A stretch of DNA of 64,000 nucleotides from Jiangella endophytica (GCF_003427025.1 NZ_QVAI01000005.1:186001-250000), one strand, 5' to 3'; positions 49,777 to 59,726 are shown, counted from the first letter of the stretch. The notes: generated by a model not told the origin, from the letters alone. Numbers and translations: made by a program.

Positions 49777-52005
49777 TTACGGCAGGTCCGCGAACACCTC
49801 GCGAAGGCCGGGCCAGGCCGACGACCGGCAATAGACGGGGATCTCGTCGATCGGCGCCGGCCGGGTCACCGTGCGGCCACCGTTGACGACCTCGCCCGTC
49901 CAGACGTCCACCCATGAGCCCTCCGGCAGGTACACGTCCCACGTCCGGGCGCCCGGCGAGAGCACGGGCGCCACCAGCAGCGCGTCGCCCAGGAGGAACT
50001 GGCGGTCGACGACGGCCCAGGCGGACGCGTCGGCGGGGTGGTCGAAGAACAGCCCGCGCATCAATGGCGCCCCACCGGCGACGGCGGCCGAAGCCGACGA
50101 CGACAGGTAGTCGACCAGCCGCTCCCGCAGGTGCGCGAACCGGCGGAACACCGGCAGCACCCGCTCGTCCCCGGTCCGTTCGGCGACGTTCCAGGGGGTG
50201 CGGTCGCGCAGCGGCAGGCGGTGGTGGTTGAACTCCGAGTGGTACTGCATGATCGGCATGAACGCCGACGCCGCACCGGCCCGCAGGTACAGCTCGGGGT
50301 CCGGCACGTCGCCGGAGAAGCCGGCCAGGTCCCAGCCCCAGTAGACGATCCCGCAGGCGCCGGCCGTCACCCCGGCCACCACGGCACTACGGAAGCCGGA
50401 CCACGTCGAGTCCTCGTCGCCGGCCCAGAACGCGCCGTGCGCCTGCGATCCGGTGAACCCGGCCCGGCTGAACGTCACCGGCGCCTTGCCCGCCGAGCGC
50501 AGCAGGTCGCCGTAGGCCCGCGCGTACTCGACCGGGAACCGGTTGTTGCCGGCCAGGCCGCGGGCCGACCCGGCGCCGTGCACGACGTCGTGCCCCCAGG
50601 CGTGCTCGCCGCCGTCGGTCTTGAAGCCGTCGATGCCGACCTCCTCGACCAGGTAGCGACGCTTCTCCGTCCACCAGGCGCGCGCCTTCTCCGACGCGAG
50701 GTCCGGCATCAGCGCGAGCGGGAACCACCAGCCTCGGTTGCGATAGGGCCGCCCGTCGTCCTCGGTGACGACGAACCCGCCGGCCACCGCCGCGCGGGCG
50801 TCGGCCGCCAGCTGGCCGGTCGGGTGCGGCCGCATCTTCAGCAGCGGGATCTGCCAGAGCAGCACCTTCACGTCCCGCGCATGCAGCTCCTTCACCATCT
50901 TGCGAGGGTCCGGCCAGGCGCCGTCGGCGGGGAAGGTGAAGTCGGCCAGCCGGTGCGGCCCGCCGTCCTCGTTCACCTCGTACCGAGCGTCACGGAACGC
51001 GGTGAACGTCGACTCGTCGCTCCACGCCTCGATCACCAGTGCGCCGACGGGGATGTCGTGCTCGTGGTGGGCGTCCATCTCGGCCATCACGCGGGCCTGC
51101 GTGTTCCACTCGTTGCCGCTGGCCCAGAGCCGGAACACCCAGTCGGGCAGCTCCTCGGGCCGGCCGGCCTCGTCGAGGAACTGCCGCACCACCGAGGCGG
51201 GCGACCCGTCGAACACCCCGATGCAGAGCGCGTCGTCGCCGTCGAGGTCGGCCTCGACGACCAGCCGGTCCGGTGTCGTCGCGCCGACGTCGTACCAGGT
51301 GCGCCGCGCCGTGCGGACGTGGAACCCCCACGACCCGGCGGCGCCGACGACCAGCGCGAACGGCATCGGCAGGTAGGTCCGCCCGTGCGCGCCCTGCGCC
51401 TTGTACTGCTCGAACACGACGGCGTCCAGGGTGCGCCCGCGCTGGTCGACGGCGTCGTATCGCTCGCCGAACCCGACCACGTGCTCACCCTCGGCGAGCC
51501 GCAGCGCGAACCGGACCCGCCGCGGCCCCTCCGGGCCGGTCAGCCACTCGACGCTGCCTGGCACCAGCCGGTCGGCTCCGCCGTCCAGCGACAGCGTGCC
51601 GCCGGACGCGGACCACGCGCCCGCCGCCACCGAGAACCACCGCGTCCTGCGGACCGCACCGGATGCCGTCGTCGACACGAACCGGTACCGGTACGGCGTC
51701 CCGGCGGTCAGCGGCGGCGTCGTCACCGACCAGAAGGACCGGTCGGCCAGCGACCGCGCCTGGGCGGCGGCCAGGTGTCCGCCGTCGCCGCCGTCGTCCG
51801 AGCCGGCGGGCCCCGCCGACGGGGGCAGCAGCGGCCAGGTCTCGACACCGGACGGGCCGGACCACTCGCACACGACGGCGTCGACGCCGGGCGCGGCACG
51901 CACCCGCAGCTCACAGCTCTCCCCGCCGACCGGGAGCGCGGGCACCCGCTGGTCGCCGGTGACCGCATACGGGTGCTCGGAGCCGAACGGACGGTGCCGG
52001 ATCAT
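49777..52005 (-). CDS. Glycoside hydrolase family 31 alpha-glucosidase/xylosidase-type enzyme
   Basis: 742 residues from ATG 52005 (ATGA overlap with the GH15 gene). It is an intracellular exo-acting enzyme on alpha-linked sugars. The (beta/alpha)8 catalytic nucleophile is Asp464 in GFKTDGGEHAWG and the acid/base is Asp530 in FWAGDEDSTW. VGFGERYDAVDQRGRT is the N-terminal domain motif, and YWGWDLAGF closes the active site. No secretion signal, so it acts on sugars brought in by the neighbouring ABC transporter. Exact linkage is undetermined. Confidence 0.9.
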   Translation of the reverse strand: MIRHRPFGSEHPYAVTGDQRVPALPVGGESCELRVRAAPGVDAVVCEWSGPSGVETWPLLPPSAGPAGSDDGGDGGHLAAAQARSLADRSFWSVTTPPLTAGTPYRYRFVSTTASGAVRRTRWFSVAAGAWSASGGTLSLDGGADRLVPGSVEWLTGPEGPRRVRFALRLAEGEHVVGFGERYDAVDQRGRTLDAVVFEQYKAQGAHGRTYLPMPFALVVGAAGSWGFHVRTARRTWYDVGATTPDRLVVEADLDGDDALCIGVFDGSPASVVRQFLDEAGRPEELPDWVFRLWASGNEWNTQARVMAEMDAHHEHDIPVGALVIEAWSDESTFTAFRDARYEVNEDGGPHRLADFTFPADGAWPDPRKMVKELHARDVKVLLWQIPLLKMRPHPTGQLAADARAAVAGGFVVTEDDGRPYRNRGWWFPLALMPDLASEKARAWWTEKRRYLVEEVGIDGFKTDGGEHAWGHDVVHGAGSARGLAGNNRFPVEYARAYGDLLRSAGKAPVTFSRAGFTGSQAHGAFWAGDEDSTWSGFRSAVVAGVTAGACGIVYWGWDLAGFSGDVPDPELYLRAGAASAFMPIMQYHSEFNHHRLPLRDRTPWNVAERTGDERVLPVFRRFAHLRERLVDYLSSSASAAVAGGAPLMRGLFFDHPADASAWAVVDRQFLLGDALLVAPVLSPGARTWDVYLPEGSWVDVWTGEVVNGGRTVTRPAPIDEIPVYCRSSAWPGLREVFADLP

Positions 52006-53141
52006 CGGGCCCTCCCCACCAGGCCGAGCTCGGCCGCCAGCGTCAGGTACATGCCGTGCGACCAGAGCAGCGGCGTCGCGACCGTGCCCCAGCGGTCGAT
52101 CCACTCCTGCTCGCGCTCCGGGGCCAGCAGATGATGCCCGACCTGCTCCGGCAGCTCGCCCGACGGCGTGGCCTGCGCGGCGATCCAGCGCAGCGACGCC
52201 AGCGCCTCGTCACGCCGCCCGGCGACCGCGTGGTTCCAGCCGAGGAAGGCCGTGAGCAGCGGCCACTGCCCGCCGCCGTAGAACGTGTCGGCCGCGTACC
52301 GGTGCACACCGCCGCCGACGCACAGCGCGTCCTCGACCGCGGCCACCGTCGTTCGCCCGAGATCGCTGCCGACGCCGACCAGCCCGAACGGCGCGACGCA
52401 GGCCAGCAGGCTCGCGTCGACGTCGGCCGCGCCGAGCCACTTCGTCAGGTGACCGCCGTCGGCGACCCCTTCGGCCAGCACCAGGGCGTCGATCGCCGCG
52501 ACGGCATCGGTGGCGGCCGCACGCTCACCCGCCGACAGCGCGCCGGCCAGCGCCGGGTGCGTCGTCGCCGCCAGCCCGGCCCGGATCGCGCCCAGCGTGG
52601 ACACGTGCCGGTGGTCGACGTGCTCCTCCCACCAGTCGTAGCAGGGGCGCGCCCAGAACGTCGTCAGGTACCGCACCGCCGTCGCCACACCCGCCTCGAC
52701 GTCGTCGACCGGGCCGTGGCGGTCGGAGTGCGCCGCCAGCGCCCACAGCCAGGTGCCGTAGCCGTCCAGCTGGAAGTCCCACCACGGGTCGTTCCCGACG
52801 CCGCCGTCGATCGTGTACCGGGTCGGCAGCAGGTCCGCGACCGGGATGTGCTCACCGCGAACGGCCCGTTCGACCAGTGCGTCGACCTGGTCCGTCCGCT
52901 TGGTCAGCACGTCGGCGCACCAGCGGTGGAAGGCCGCCGGGCCGTCGGCGTCGCCGTACCGGCTGGCGCCCTCGGCGATGAACGCGCCGTCGCGGAACCA
53001 GCTGTAGCCGCGGTACGCGCTGAACGTCGGGCTGGCCGGATAGGCGCCGGACGGCGCCTGGTGGGTGGCGATGACCCGGTGGCCGGCATCGGCGAGCGCG
53101 ATCAGCTCGCCGAGGCCGGCCGGGGTGTCGAGATCGGTCAC
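52002..53141 (-). CDS. GH15-like glucoside hydrolase (isomaltose glucohydrolase-type)
   Basis: 379 residues, GTG 53141 overlapping the binding-protein stop. It lacks the extra N-terminal domain of fungal glucoamylase. GYSWFRDGAFIAEG (from residue 45) is the family substrate-binding loop; catalytic acid lies at Glu172/Glu173 of YDWWEEHV and the base at Glu332 in GELPEQVG. The intracellular isomaltose glucohydrolase described from Kribbella is a close match in size and motifs. It would release glucose from isomaltose-like sugars supplied by the transporter. Confidence 0.85.
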   Translation of the reverse strand: MTDLDTPAGLGELIALADAGHRVIATHQAPSGAYPASPTFSAYRGYSWFRDGAFIAEGASRYGDADGPAAFHRWCADVLTKRTDQVDALVERAVRGEHIPVADLLPTRYTIDGGVGNDPWWDFQLDGYGTWLWALAAHSDRHGPVDDVEAGVATAVRYLTTFWARPCYDWWEEHVDHRHVSTLGAIRAGLAATTHPALAGALSAGERAAATDAVAAIDALVLAEGVADGGHLTKWLGAADVDASLLACVAPFGLVGVGSDLGRTTVAAVEDALCVGGGVHRYAADTFYGGGQWPLLTAFLGWNHAVAGRRDEALASLRWIAAQATPSGELPEQVGHHLLAPEREQEWIDRWGTVATPLLWSHGMYLTLAAELGLVGRAR

Positions 53142-54385
53142 AGCAGCTCGTCCACCCGCGCGGCGGCGTCGGCGACGGCCTGCTCGACGGTCTTGCGCCC
53201 GGCCGCGGCGTTGCCCAGCTCCTCGGTGACGGCGTCCTGCATCTCCTGCTGGCGGACGATGACCGGCGGCAGCACGGTCGCGTCCAGCGCGTCGAAGACG
53301 GCCTGGCGGTTCGCCGGCGGGGTCTGCTCGAGGTACGGCGCCAGCTTGTCCTGGTCGGCGATCGGCGGCAGTTCCCAGCCCGCGCTCAGCCGGGTGTCGA
53401 CGGTGGTGTCCGACGACGTCAGGAACTCCAGCCAGGCCTGCGCCTCCTCGGGGTGCTCGCTGTTCGCGCTGACGACGACGCCGTTGGTGAACATCGCACT
53501 GGCCTTGGTCTGGTCACCCGGCTCGACGACGACGTCCCACTCGAACGGGACGTCGGCCAGCGGGCCGAACATCCAGATGCCGCTGTGCCACATGGCCAGC
53601 TTGCCCTCGCGGAACAGCGTCGAGTCGAAGTCCGGCGTGCCCGCGCCCTCGGCCTCGGTCGGCATGACGGTGCCGGACTTTCCGGCCAGCCACGTCGCGG
53701 CGGCGATGCCCTCAGGGCTGTTGAACGCCGTCGCGCTGCCGTCATCGGTGAGGAACTGCCCGCCGGCCTGCGCCAGCGCCTTGTAGAACTCGTGGAACGT
53801 CGCCGGCTGGTAGTCGCCCCAGACACCGGCCGCGGTGTCTGTCAGGGCCGCCGCGGCCGCCTGCTCGTCGGCCCACGTCCAGTCCGCCGTCGGCTCCGGA
53901 ACCCCCGCCGCCGCGAACAGGTCCTTGTTGTAGAAGAGGACGACGTCGCTGAACGACTCCGGCAGGCCGAGCTGGGCGCCGTCGTGCTGGAACGCCTCCA
54001 GCAGCGACGGCGTGTAGGCGCCGCCGTCGACGTCGAGCTCCGCGAGCGCGCCGCTCTCGGCGTAGGTCACGAAGTTCTCGTAGTTCAGCTCGAACGCGTC
54101 GGCTTCGGTGCCGCCGGCGACCGCCGTCTGCAGCTTGGTGAAGTAGTCGGCGTACGGCGTGGTCTCGACCTGCACGTCGATGTCGGGGTTCTCTTCCTCG
54201 AACGCCGCCACGATGGCCTCGAGGTTCGCCTCGTTGCCGCCGTTGGAGGAGAACTCCTGGTACCGGACGACGACCTGGCCGGCCTCGCCGCCGTCCTCGC
54301 GGGTCGCGGAGCCCTGGGAGCAGGCCGACAGGGTGAGCAGTGCGGCCGCGGCGGCGACGGTGCCGCGGCGGATCGGGTGAGCCAT
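53138..54385 (-). CDS. Sugar ABC transporter substrate-binding lipoprotein
   Basis: 415 residues from ATG 54385 (GGAG six to seven bases upstream; ATG 54397 is an alternative). A signal peptide ends in the lipobox LSAC (Cys22). The mature protein has the type I sugar-binding fold: FEEENPDIDVQVETTPYADYFTKLQTAVAGGTEADAFELNYENF and later LAMWHSGIWMFG. It captures an oligosaccharide, probably isomaltose or another alpha-glucoside given GH15/GH31, outside the membrane and gives it to the two permeases. Confidence 0.92.
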   Translation of the reverse strand: MAHPIRRGTVAAAAALLTLSACSQGSATREDGGEAGQVVVRYQEFSSNGGNEANLEAIVAAFEEENPDIDVQVETTPYADYFTKLQTAVAGGTEADAFELNYENFVTYAESGALAELDVDGGAYTPSLLEAFQHDGAQLGLPESFSDVVLFYNKDLFAAAGVPEPTADWTWADEQAAAAALTDTAAGVWGDYQPATFHEFYKALAQAGGQFLTDDGSATAFNSPEGIAAATWLAGKSGTVMPTEAEGAGTPDFDSTLFREGKLAMWHSGIWMFGPLADVPFEWDVVVEPGDQTKASAMFTNGVVVSANSEHPEEAQAWLEFLTSSDTTVDTRLSAGWELPPIADQDKLAPYLEQTPPANRQAVFDALDATVLPPVIVRQQEMQDAVTEELGNAAAGRKTVEQAVADAAARVDELL

Positions 54386-54398
54386 GGGGAACTCCATT

Positions 54399-55199
54399 TC
54401 ACTTGAGCCCGGAGCGGGCCACGCCTTGGATGACGTATTTCTGCGCCGCGAGGTAGAGCACGGCGATCGGGACGATGCTGATCACGGAGCCGGCCATCAC
54501 CACGTCCCACTCGGTGGTGAACTGGCCGTGCAGAGTGCTGAGGCCGAGCGGCAGCGTCATGAGCTCCGGCGAGCGGATGACCACGAGCGGCCAGAGGAAG
54601 CTGTTCCAGCTGGACATGAACGCCAGGACGGCGAACGTGGCCAGCGCCGGGCGGATGAGCGGCCAGACGACGGACACGAAGATGCGCAGGTGCCCGGCGC
54701 CGTCGATGGTCGCCGCCTCGTCCAGCTCGATCGGGACCTGTGCGACCGCCTGCCGCAGCAGGAACACACCGAACGCCGACGCGATGCTCGGCGCCAGCAG
54801 GGCGGCATAGGTGTCGACGAGGTTCAGCTCGCGCATCTCGATGAACAGCGGGACGACGAGCACCTGCATCGGCACCATGAGCGTCGCGAGGTACACGAGG
54901 AACAGCGCGTTGCGGCCGGGGAAGTCCAGCCGGGCGAACGCGTAGGCGGCCATCGCGCTGGTGATGAGCTGCAGCAACGTCGACGCGACCGCGATCCACA
55001 GGCTGTTGGCCAGGATCCGCCAGAACGGCATCGCGTCGAGCAGCGTCCGGTACGCGTCCAGGCCCGGCTCGTCCGGGATGAGGTCGGGAGTGCCCAGCCC
55101 GGCGCCTGGCGTGATGGACGTGATCACCGTCCACACGAACGGGAACAGCATGACGACAGCGCCGACGGTGACGCCGGCGTACAGCAACGCCCTACGCAT
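54399..55199 (-). CDS. Sugar ABC permease, MalG type
   Basis: 266 residues with six helices. The EAA loop EAATIDGAGHLRIFVSVVWPLIRPAL contacts the ATPase. ALLAPSIASAFGVFLLRQ is typical of MalG-like permeases. It overlaps the previous permease by eight bases. Forms a heterodimer with the MalF-type protein. Confidence 0.92.
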   Translation of the reverse strand: MRRALLYAGVTVGAVVMLFPFVWTVITSITPGAGLGTPDLIPDEPGLDAYRTLLDAMPFWRILANSLWIAVASTLLQLITSAMAAYAFARLDFPGRNALFLVYLATLMVPMQVLVVPLFIEMRELNLVDTYAALLAPSIASAFGVFLLRQAVAQVPIELDEAATIDGAGHLRIFVSVVWPLIRPALATFAVLAFMSSWNSFLWPLVVIRSPELMTLPLGLSTLHGQFTTEWDVVMAGSVISIVPIAVLYLAAQKYVIQGVARSGLK

Positions 55200-56151
55200 A
55201 GGTCACCCACCTGCGCTGGCCGCGGACCTGGATGATCGTGACCACCAGGACCACCACGAACAGCAGCCACGACAGCGCCGACGCGTCGCCGGCCCGGCCG
55301 TAGCGGAACGTGAGGTCGTAGATCTGCTGGACGACGACCTCGGTCGAGCCGGCCGGCCCGCCGCCGGTCATCACGTACACCTGGTCGAACACCTGGAAGC
55401 CGTTGATCAGCGAGATGACCACGACGAAGAAGGACGACGGCGACAGCAGCGGCAGTGTCACGTGCCGGAACCGCTGCCAGGCGCTCGTCCCGTCGACCTT
55501 CGCCGCGTCGTACAGCTCGCCGGGGATCGCCTGCAGCCCGGCCAGCAGGATGATCATGACGAACCCGAGGTCCTTCCACGCCGACGCGAGGATCACCGAC
55601 GGCATCGCCCAGGTCGGATCGGTCCACCATCCCGGGCCGTCGATGCCGACCAGCCCGAGCAGGTGGTTGACCAGGCCGTTCGCCGGGCTCAGCAGCCAGC
55701 GCCAGAGCAGAGCGACGACCACCCAGCTCGTCACGACCGGCAGGAAGTACGCCGCCCGGAACACGTTGCGGCCGCGCAGCGCGGTGTTCAGCGCCAGCGC
55801 GGCGGCCAGGCCGAGGAGGTAGACCAGCGGCAGGTAGCCGGCGATGTAGCCGAGCGTGTGGCCGAACGCCGCCCACGTGTCGCCGTCGGAGAGCAGGTCG
55901 CGGAAGTTCGCCAGCCCGACGAACTCCATCGGGGTGATGAGGTTCCAGTCGTGCAGCGCGACCCACAGCGAGCTGACCATCGGGACCAGCGTGAACAGCG
56001 TCAGCGGGATCAGGCTCGGAGCCAGGAAGAGCGCGACGATGCCGGCGTAGCGCAGCCGGTTGCCGCCGTAGCGCAGCGCGTTGCGACGGCGCGGCCGCTG
56101 CCGGCGGGGCGCGGCGGTCGTGCTCGGGCGGCTGCTCGTCGTCGTGCTCAT
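55192..56151 (-). CDS. Sugar ABC permease, MalF type
   Basis: 319 residues from ATG 56151, overlapping the ROK stop as ATGA. An Arg-rich cytoplasmic leader leads into six helices; [32 protein letters not shown] and [25 protein letters not shown] (EAA loop) are diagnostic. No ATPase gene of the MsiK/MalK kind lies in the operon, so a shared ATPase from elsewhere is presumed. Confidence 0.92.
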   Translation of the reverse strand: MSTTTSSRPSTTAAPRRQRPRRRNALRYGGNRLRYAGIVALFLAPSLIPLTLFTLVPMVSSLWVALHDWNLITPMEFVGLANFRDLLSDGDTWAAFGHTLGYIAGYLPLVYLLGLAAALALNTALRGRNVFRAAYFLPVVTSWVVVALLWRWLLSPANGLVNHLLGLVGIDGPGWWTDPTWAMPSVILASAWKDLGFVMIILLAGLQAIPGELYDAAKVDGTSAWQRFRHVTLPLLSPSSFFVVVISLINGFQVFDQVYVMTGGGPAGSTEVVVQQIYDLTFRYGRAGDASALSWLLFVVVLVVTIIQVRGQRRWVTYA

Positions 56152-57311
56152 GGCAGTTCCCCGGCGAGCGCGCCGCCGAGCCGGGCCCTGACCAGTTCGC
56201 CCTGACCGCCGGTCGCACCGGCCGCGTCGTACGGCGTCGCGAGGACCAGCGCGGCCGCGCCGAGCGCCCAGGACGTGTCGTCCCACGACTCGACGACGAC
56301 GGGCACGCCTCGGCGCGACGGCATCAGATGGGCGCGCAGGCTCGGCTCGAAGCCCGGCCGCCAGTCCTCCCAGGCGCGGGTGCCCTCGCCGAGCACGATG
56401 ACGACCTCGGGGTCCATCACGTTGATCAGGCCGGCGACACCGCGGCCGAAGAGCTCACCTGCCGCCGCGAAGATCGTCGCGTCCGGTGCGTCGAGACCGG
56501 CGTCGCGGGCGGCGCGGAGCAGCGCCTCCTGGCCGACCGACGCCTCCAGGCAGCCGGTGTTGCCGCAGGAGCACCGCGGCCCGCCGGGCTGGACGGGGAA
56601 GTGGCCGAACTCGCCGGCGCCGCCACCCGCGCCGCGGTAGACGCTCCCGTCGACGACCAGCCCGGCGCCGACGCCGCGGCCGATCGTCACGACGAGGAAG
56701 TTCCGGTGGTCGCGGCCCCGGCCGTACAGCCGCTCGGCGACGGCGAGCGCGTTGACGTCGTTCTCGACCAGGACGGGGACCGGCAGGGCGGCGCGCAGCC
56801 GGGCGCCGAGGGCGAGCCCCCGCCAGCCCAGTGTCGGTGCGTCGACGGCGCCCGCCTCCTGGTCGTCGACCGAGCCGGGGACGCCGACGCCGATGCCGAG
56901 GACCGGCGCGGCCGTGTCGTCGGTGGTGTCGTCCAGCAGCGGCCGGAGCAGATCGACGAGCCGGTCGGGTGCGTCGGCCGCCATCGCGTCGAACGGCCAG
57001 TCCCACGACTGCCGCACCTGCCCGTCCAGCCGCACGTCGACGACGGCGACGTGGTCGGCCGCGACCTTGGCGCCCAGGGCCCGCCCGGCCGAGCCGACGA
57101 GCCCGAGCAGCACCGCGGGACGGCCGCCGCGCGACGGCCGGTGCTCGACCTCGGCGACCAGGCCGCGGGCCAGCAGGTCCTTCACGATCTGGGTGACGGT
57201 GGCCGGGCTCACGCCCAGCGTTCGAGCGATGTCCGTCCTGCTCAGCGGACCGGACGTGCCCAGCGCGGCCAGCACGGCCGAGCGGGTGAGGTCACCGCGG
57301 GGAACGGGCAT
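56148..57311 (-). CDS. ROK-family transcriptional regulator, first gene of the alpha-glucoside operon
   Basis: 387 residues. An N-terminal winged helix ([45 protein letters not shown]) is fused to an ROK sugar-kinase-like domain with [13 protein letters not shown] and the zinc-type signature [17 protein letters not shown]. [17 protein letters not shown] [19 protein letters not shown] follows. It probably represses the operon through GACTAAAGTTAGTC, directly ahead of its start, until a sugar binds. Being the first gene, it autoregulates. Confidence 0.9.
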   Translation of the reverse strand: MPVPRGDLTRSAVLAALGTSGPLSRTDIARTLGVSPATVTQIVKDLLARGLVAEVEHRPSRGGRPAVLLGLVGSAGRALGAKVAADHVAVVDVRLDGQVRQSWDWPFDAMAADAPDRLVDLLRPLLDDTTDDTAAPVLGIGVGVPGSVDDQEAGAVDAPTLGWRGLALGARLRAALPVPVLVENDVNALAVAERLYGRGRDHRNFLVVTIGRGVGAGLVVDGSVYRGAGGGAGEFGHFPVQPGGPRCSCGNTGCLEASVGQEALLRAARDAGLDAPDATIFAAAGELFGRGVAGLINVMDPEVVIVLGEGTRAWEDWRPGFEPSLRAHLMPSRRGVPVVVESWDDTSWALGAAALVLATPYDAAGATGGQGELVRARLGGALAGELP

Positions 57312-57327
57312 CCGGCACTTCCTTCGG

Positions 57328-57341
57328 GACTAAAGTTAGTC
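57328..57341. promoter_or_regulatory. Perfect palindrome, probable ROK operator
   Basis: GACTAAAGTTAGTC is a 14-bp perfect palindrome (GACTAA/TTAGTC around AG) centred about 24 bases before the ROK start codon. On the same strand a TTGACA lies at 57373-57368, forming a plausible -35. Confidence 0.65.
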
Positions 57342-57385
57342 ATAAAGAAACACCCGCGGCATCAACCTGTCAAGTGGATCGGGCC

Positions 57386-57425
57386 ACCGACAATCGATCA
57401 ATCCTTGACAAAACTTTTTGTCGGT
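57386..57425 (+). promoter_or_regulatory. Promoter/operator of the DUF3052 gene
   Basis: TTGACA (57405-57410) is a strong -35. GACAAAACTTTTTGTC (57407-57422) is a 7-bp perfect inverted repeat over it. ACCGACAA (57386-57393) and TTGTCGGT (57418-57425) form a second perfect pair around the box. The overlapping palindromes suggest tight repression. Confidence 0.6.
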
Positions 57426-57489
57426 AACAAGCTGGAGGTGTTCAGCGACAGCGCACGAGGGCCGTTCTGCGGCGGAAGCGGAGTACCTG

Positions 57490-57891
57490 ATGAGCACCAA
57501 GACCGTCGCCGAGAAACTGCTGGTGAAGCCTGGTACCTCGGTGTGGGTGTCGGACCCTGACCGGCAGCGCCTGCTCGACCCGCTGCCGGCCGGCGTCCGC
57601 CTCGTCGACGGCCCGGCCGACGCCGGCGTGGCGGTCGTCTTCGCCGACGACGAGGCAGCGGCGCGCCGGGTCCTCGGGGCCCATCGCGACACGGTGACGA
57701 CGCCGCCCGTCGTCTGGGTCGCCTACCCGAAGGCCGGCCGCTCCGACATCAACCGCGACACGCTCTGGCCGATCGTCGTCGAGTTCGGGCTGCGCCCCAA
57801 CGGCCAGGTCGCCATCGATGACGTGTGGTCGGCGCTGCGGTTTCGGGCCTCGAAGCCGGGCGAGGCCCCGTTCACCGGCGGCGCGAAGTAG
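57490..57891 (+). CDS. DUF3052 family protein
   Basis: 133 residues from ATG 57490. VWVAYPKAGRSDINRDTLWPIVVEFGLRPNGQVAIDDVWSALRFR is the family signature. MSTKTVAEKLLVKPGTSVWVS begins it. There is no signal peptide. Such proteins are widespread in actinobacteria with no settled function. The promoter has an elaborate palindrome that suggests inducible expression. Confidence 0.87.
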   Translation: MSTKTVAEKLLVKPGTSVWVSDPDRQRLLDPLPAGVRLVDGPADAGVAVVFADDEAAARRVLGAHRDTVTTPPVVWVAYPKAGRSDINRDTLWPIVVEFGLRPNGQVAIDDVWSALRFRASKPGEAPFTGGAK

Positions 57892-57903
57892 CGCGGCGAG
57901 GGA

Positions 57904-59532
57904 TCAGCGGCGGCGCAGCGAGGCCGAGAAGGAATCGGCCGTCTTGGCCGGGGTGCCGGTTCGGCCCGACGGAGTGCCGGACCGGCCGGACGCCGTACCC
58001 GACCGGCCCGATGCCGTGCCGGACCGGCCGCGGCCGCGCCGGTTCGCCGTCGTCGCCGTGCTGGTGCCCGACGTGCTCGTTGCGGCGCCGGACGCAGCGC
58101 CGTCGCTGCCCCGGCCCGAACGCCCACCCCGGCGGCGCCGCGGCCGTCCCCGTCCGTCCTGGGCACCGGAGGCCTCGTCGGCCACGGTGGCGCGAGCGGC
58201 CGGCGCCGGCGGTGCGACCAGGGGCGCCGCGGGGCCGGTGAGCTCGGCGATCGCCGGATGCCCCGGCGCGACCCGGGTGATGGTCGGCGTGATGCCGGCC
58301 TGGCGGGTCAGCGCGCGGACGTCGCCGGCCTGATCGTGCGTCATGACGGTGACCACGGTGCCGCCGGCCCCGGCTCGGGCGGTCCGGCCGGAACGGTGCA
58401 GGTACGCCTTGTGCTCGGCCGGCGGATCCACGTGTACGACCAGGCCGACGTCGTCGACATGGATGCCCCGGGCCGCGATGTCGGTGGCCACCAACACGCG
58501 CGACGTCCCGGCCGAGAAGGCGGCGAGGTTGCGCTGCCGGGCGCCCTGGCTGAGGTTGCCGTGCAGGTCGACCGCCGGGATGCCGGCCGCCGTGAGCGCC
58601 TTCGCCAGCTTCTTGGCGCCGTGCTTGGTGCGGGCGAACAGCAGCGTGCGGCCCTGGCCCGAGGCGAGCTCGCGCACCACCTGGCCCTTGTCGGCCGTCT
58701 CGACCGCCATGACGTGGTGGTCCATGGTCGAGACGTGCGCGACGGCCGGTGCCGTCGAGTGCAGGACCGGGTCGGTGAGGTAGCGACGCACGAGCGTGTC
58801 GACGCCGTTGTCGAGCGTCGCCGAGAACATCAGCCGCTGGCCACCGCGTGGGGTCGTGTCGAGCAGCCGCCGCACCGCGGGCAGGAAGCCGAGGTCGGCC
58901 ATGTGGTCGGCCTCGTCCAGGACGGTGATCTCGACGGCGCCGAGGTCGCAATGGCGCTGCGCGATGAGATCCTCGAGCCGGCCGGGGCATGCGATGAGGA
59001 CGTCGACGCCGTTCCTGAGCGCCTTGACCTGCGGGCCCTGCCCAACGCCGCCGAAGACGGTGGCGATGCGCAGGCCCGTGGCCGCGGCCAGCGGCGCCAT
59101 CGTCGCGGCGACCTGGTTGGCCAGCTCACGGGTCGGCACGAGGACGAGTGCGCGCGGCAGCCGGGCCTGGCGGCCGGCGCGCGAGGCGACCAGCCGGGCC
59201 ACCGTCGGGACCGAGAAGGCGATGGTCTTGCCGGACCCCGTCTGGCCCCGGCCGAGCACGTCGTGGCCGGCCAGGGTGTCGGGCAGGGTGGCGGCCTGGA
59301 TCGGGAACGGGCGGGTGACGCCGTCGGCGGCGAGCGCCGCGACGATCGTGGCCGGGACGCCGAGGTCGGCGAACGACCGGTCGTCGGCGACCGCGGCCGG
59401 TCGGGCCGACGCGACCGTGGTGTCGGGGGCGAGCTGGGGATGCGCAGCGGACGCCGCGGCCGGGCGTCGGTTGCGGTTGCGGGGGCGGCGGCGAGCGCCG
59501 TCGCCCCGCGAGGTGCGGGTGTCGGTGGGCAC
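57904..59532 (-). CDS. DEAD-box ATP-dependent RNA helicase
   Basis: 542 residues from GTG 59532 (GAAGGA upstream). Q motif region FADLGVPATIVAALAADGVTRPFPIQAATLP, motif I GQTGSGKT, DEAD in LDEADHMAD, SAT in FSATLD, and HRSGRTARAG (motif VI) are all intact. It unwinds RNA, likely in ribosome assembly or mRNA turnover. The C-terminus is a basic tail with several repeats of GRSGTASGRSGTPSGR type, as seen in RhlE-like actinobacterial helicases, giving RNA binding. A leader of nearly 200 bp separates it from the divergent cupin gene. Confidence 0.92.
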   Translation of the reverse strand: MPTDTRTSRGDGARRRPRNRNRRPAAASAAHPQLAPDTTVASARPAAVADDRSFADLGVPATIVAALAADGVTRPFPIQAATLPDTLAGHDVLGRGQTGSGKTIAFSVPTVARLVASRAGRQARLPRALVLVPTRELANQVAATMAPLAAATGLRIATVFGGVGQGPQVKALRNGVDVLIACPGRLEDLIAQRHCDLGAVEITVLDEADHMADLGFLPAVRRLLDTTPRGGQRLMFSATLDNGVDTLVRRYLTDPVLHSTAPAVAHVSTMDHHVMAVETADKGQVVRELASGQGRTLLFARTKHGAKKLAKALTAAGIPAVDLHGNLSQGARQRNLAAFSAGTSRVLVATDIAARGIHVDDVGLVVHVDPPAEHKAYLHRSGRTARAGAGGTVVTVMTHDQAGDVRALTRQAGITPTITRVAPGHPAIAELTGPAAPLVAPPAPAARATVADEASGAQDGRGRPRRRRGGRSGRGSDGAASGAATSTSGTSTATTANRRGRGRSGTASGRSGTASGRSGTPSGRTGTPAKTADSFSASLRRR

Positions 59533-59726
59533 GGACGTCCTTCCAGGACGTAGAGGGAGTGGCCGGTCACGATGGGGGCTCCCGCTCATCTGGAAGGGGG
59601 AACCTGCGCCGACATCGGCGCAACGCACTCGACCTCGGGGACGTGTCATGACGTCCCGTCGGTGCCTAGTGTGCCTTATCGGGTGCCCGGTGACCAACCG
59701 GGTTCTGCTGCGACAGGAGGAACGAG

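Noticed and set aside
50038-52134. 698-codon plus-strand frame over the GH31 gene
   Set aside because: No motifs or ribosome site; the minus-strand GH31 has intact catalytic residues.
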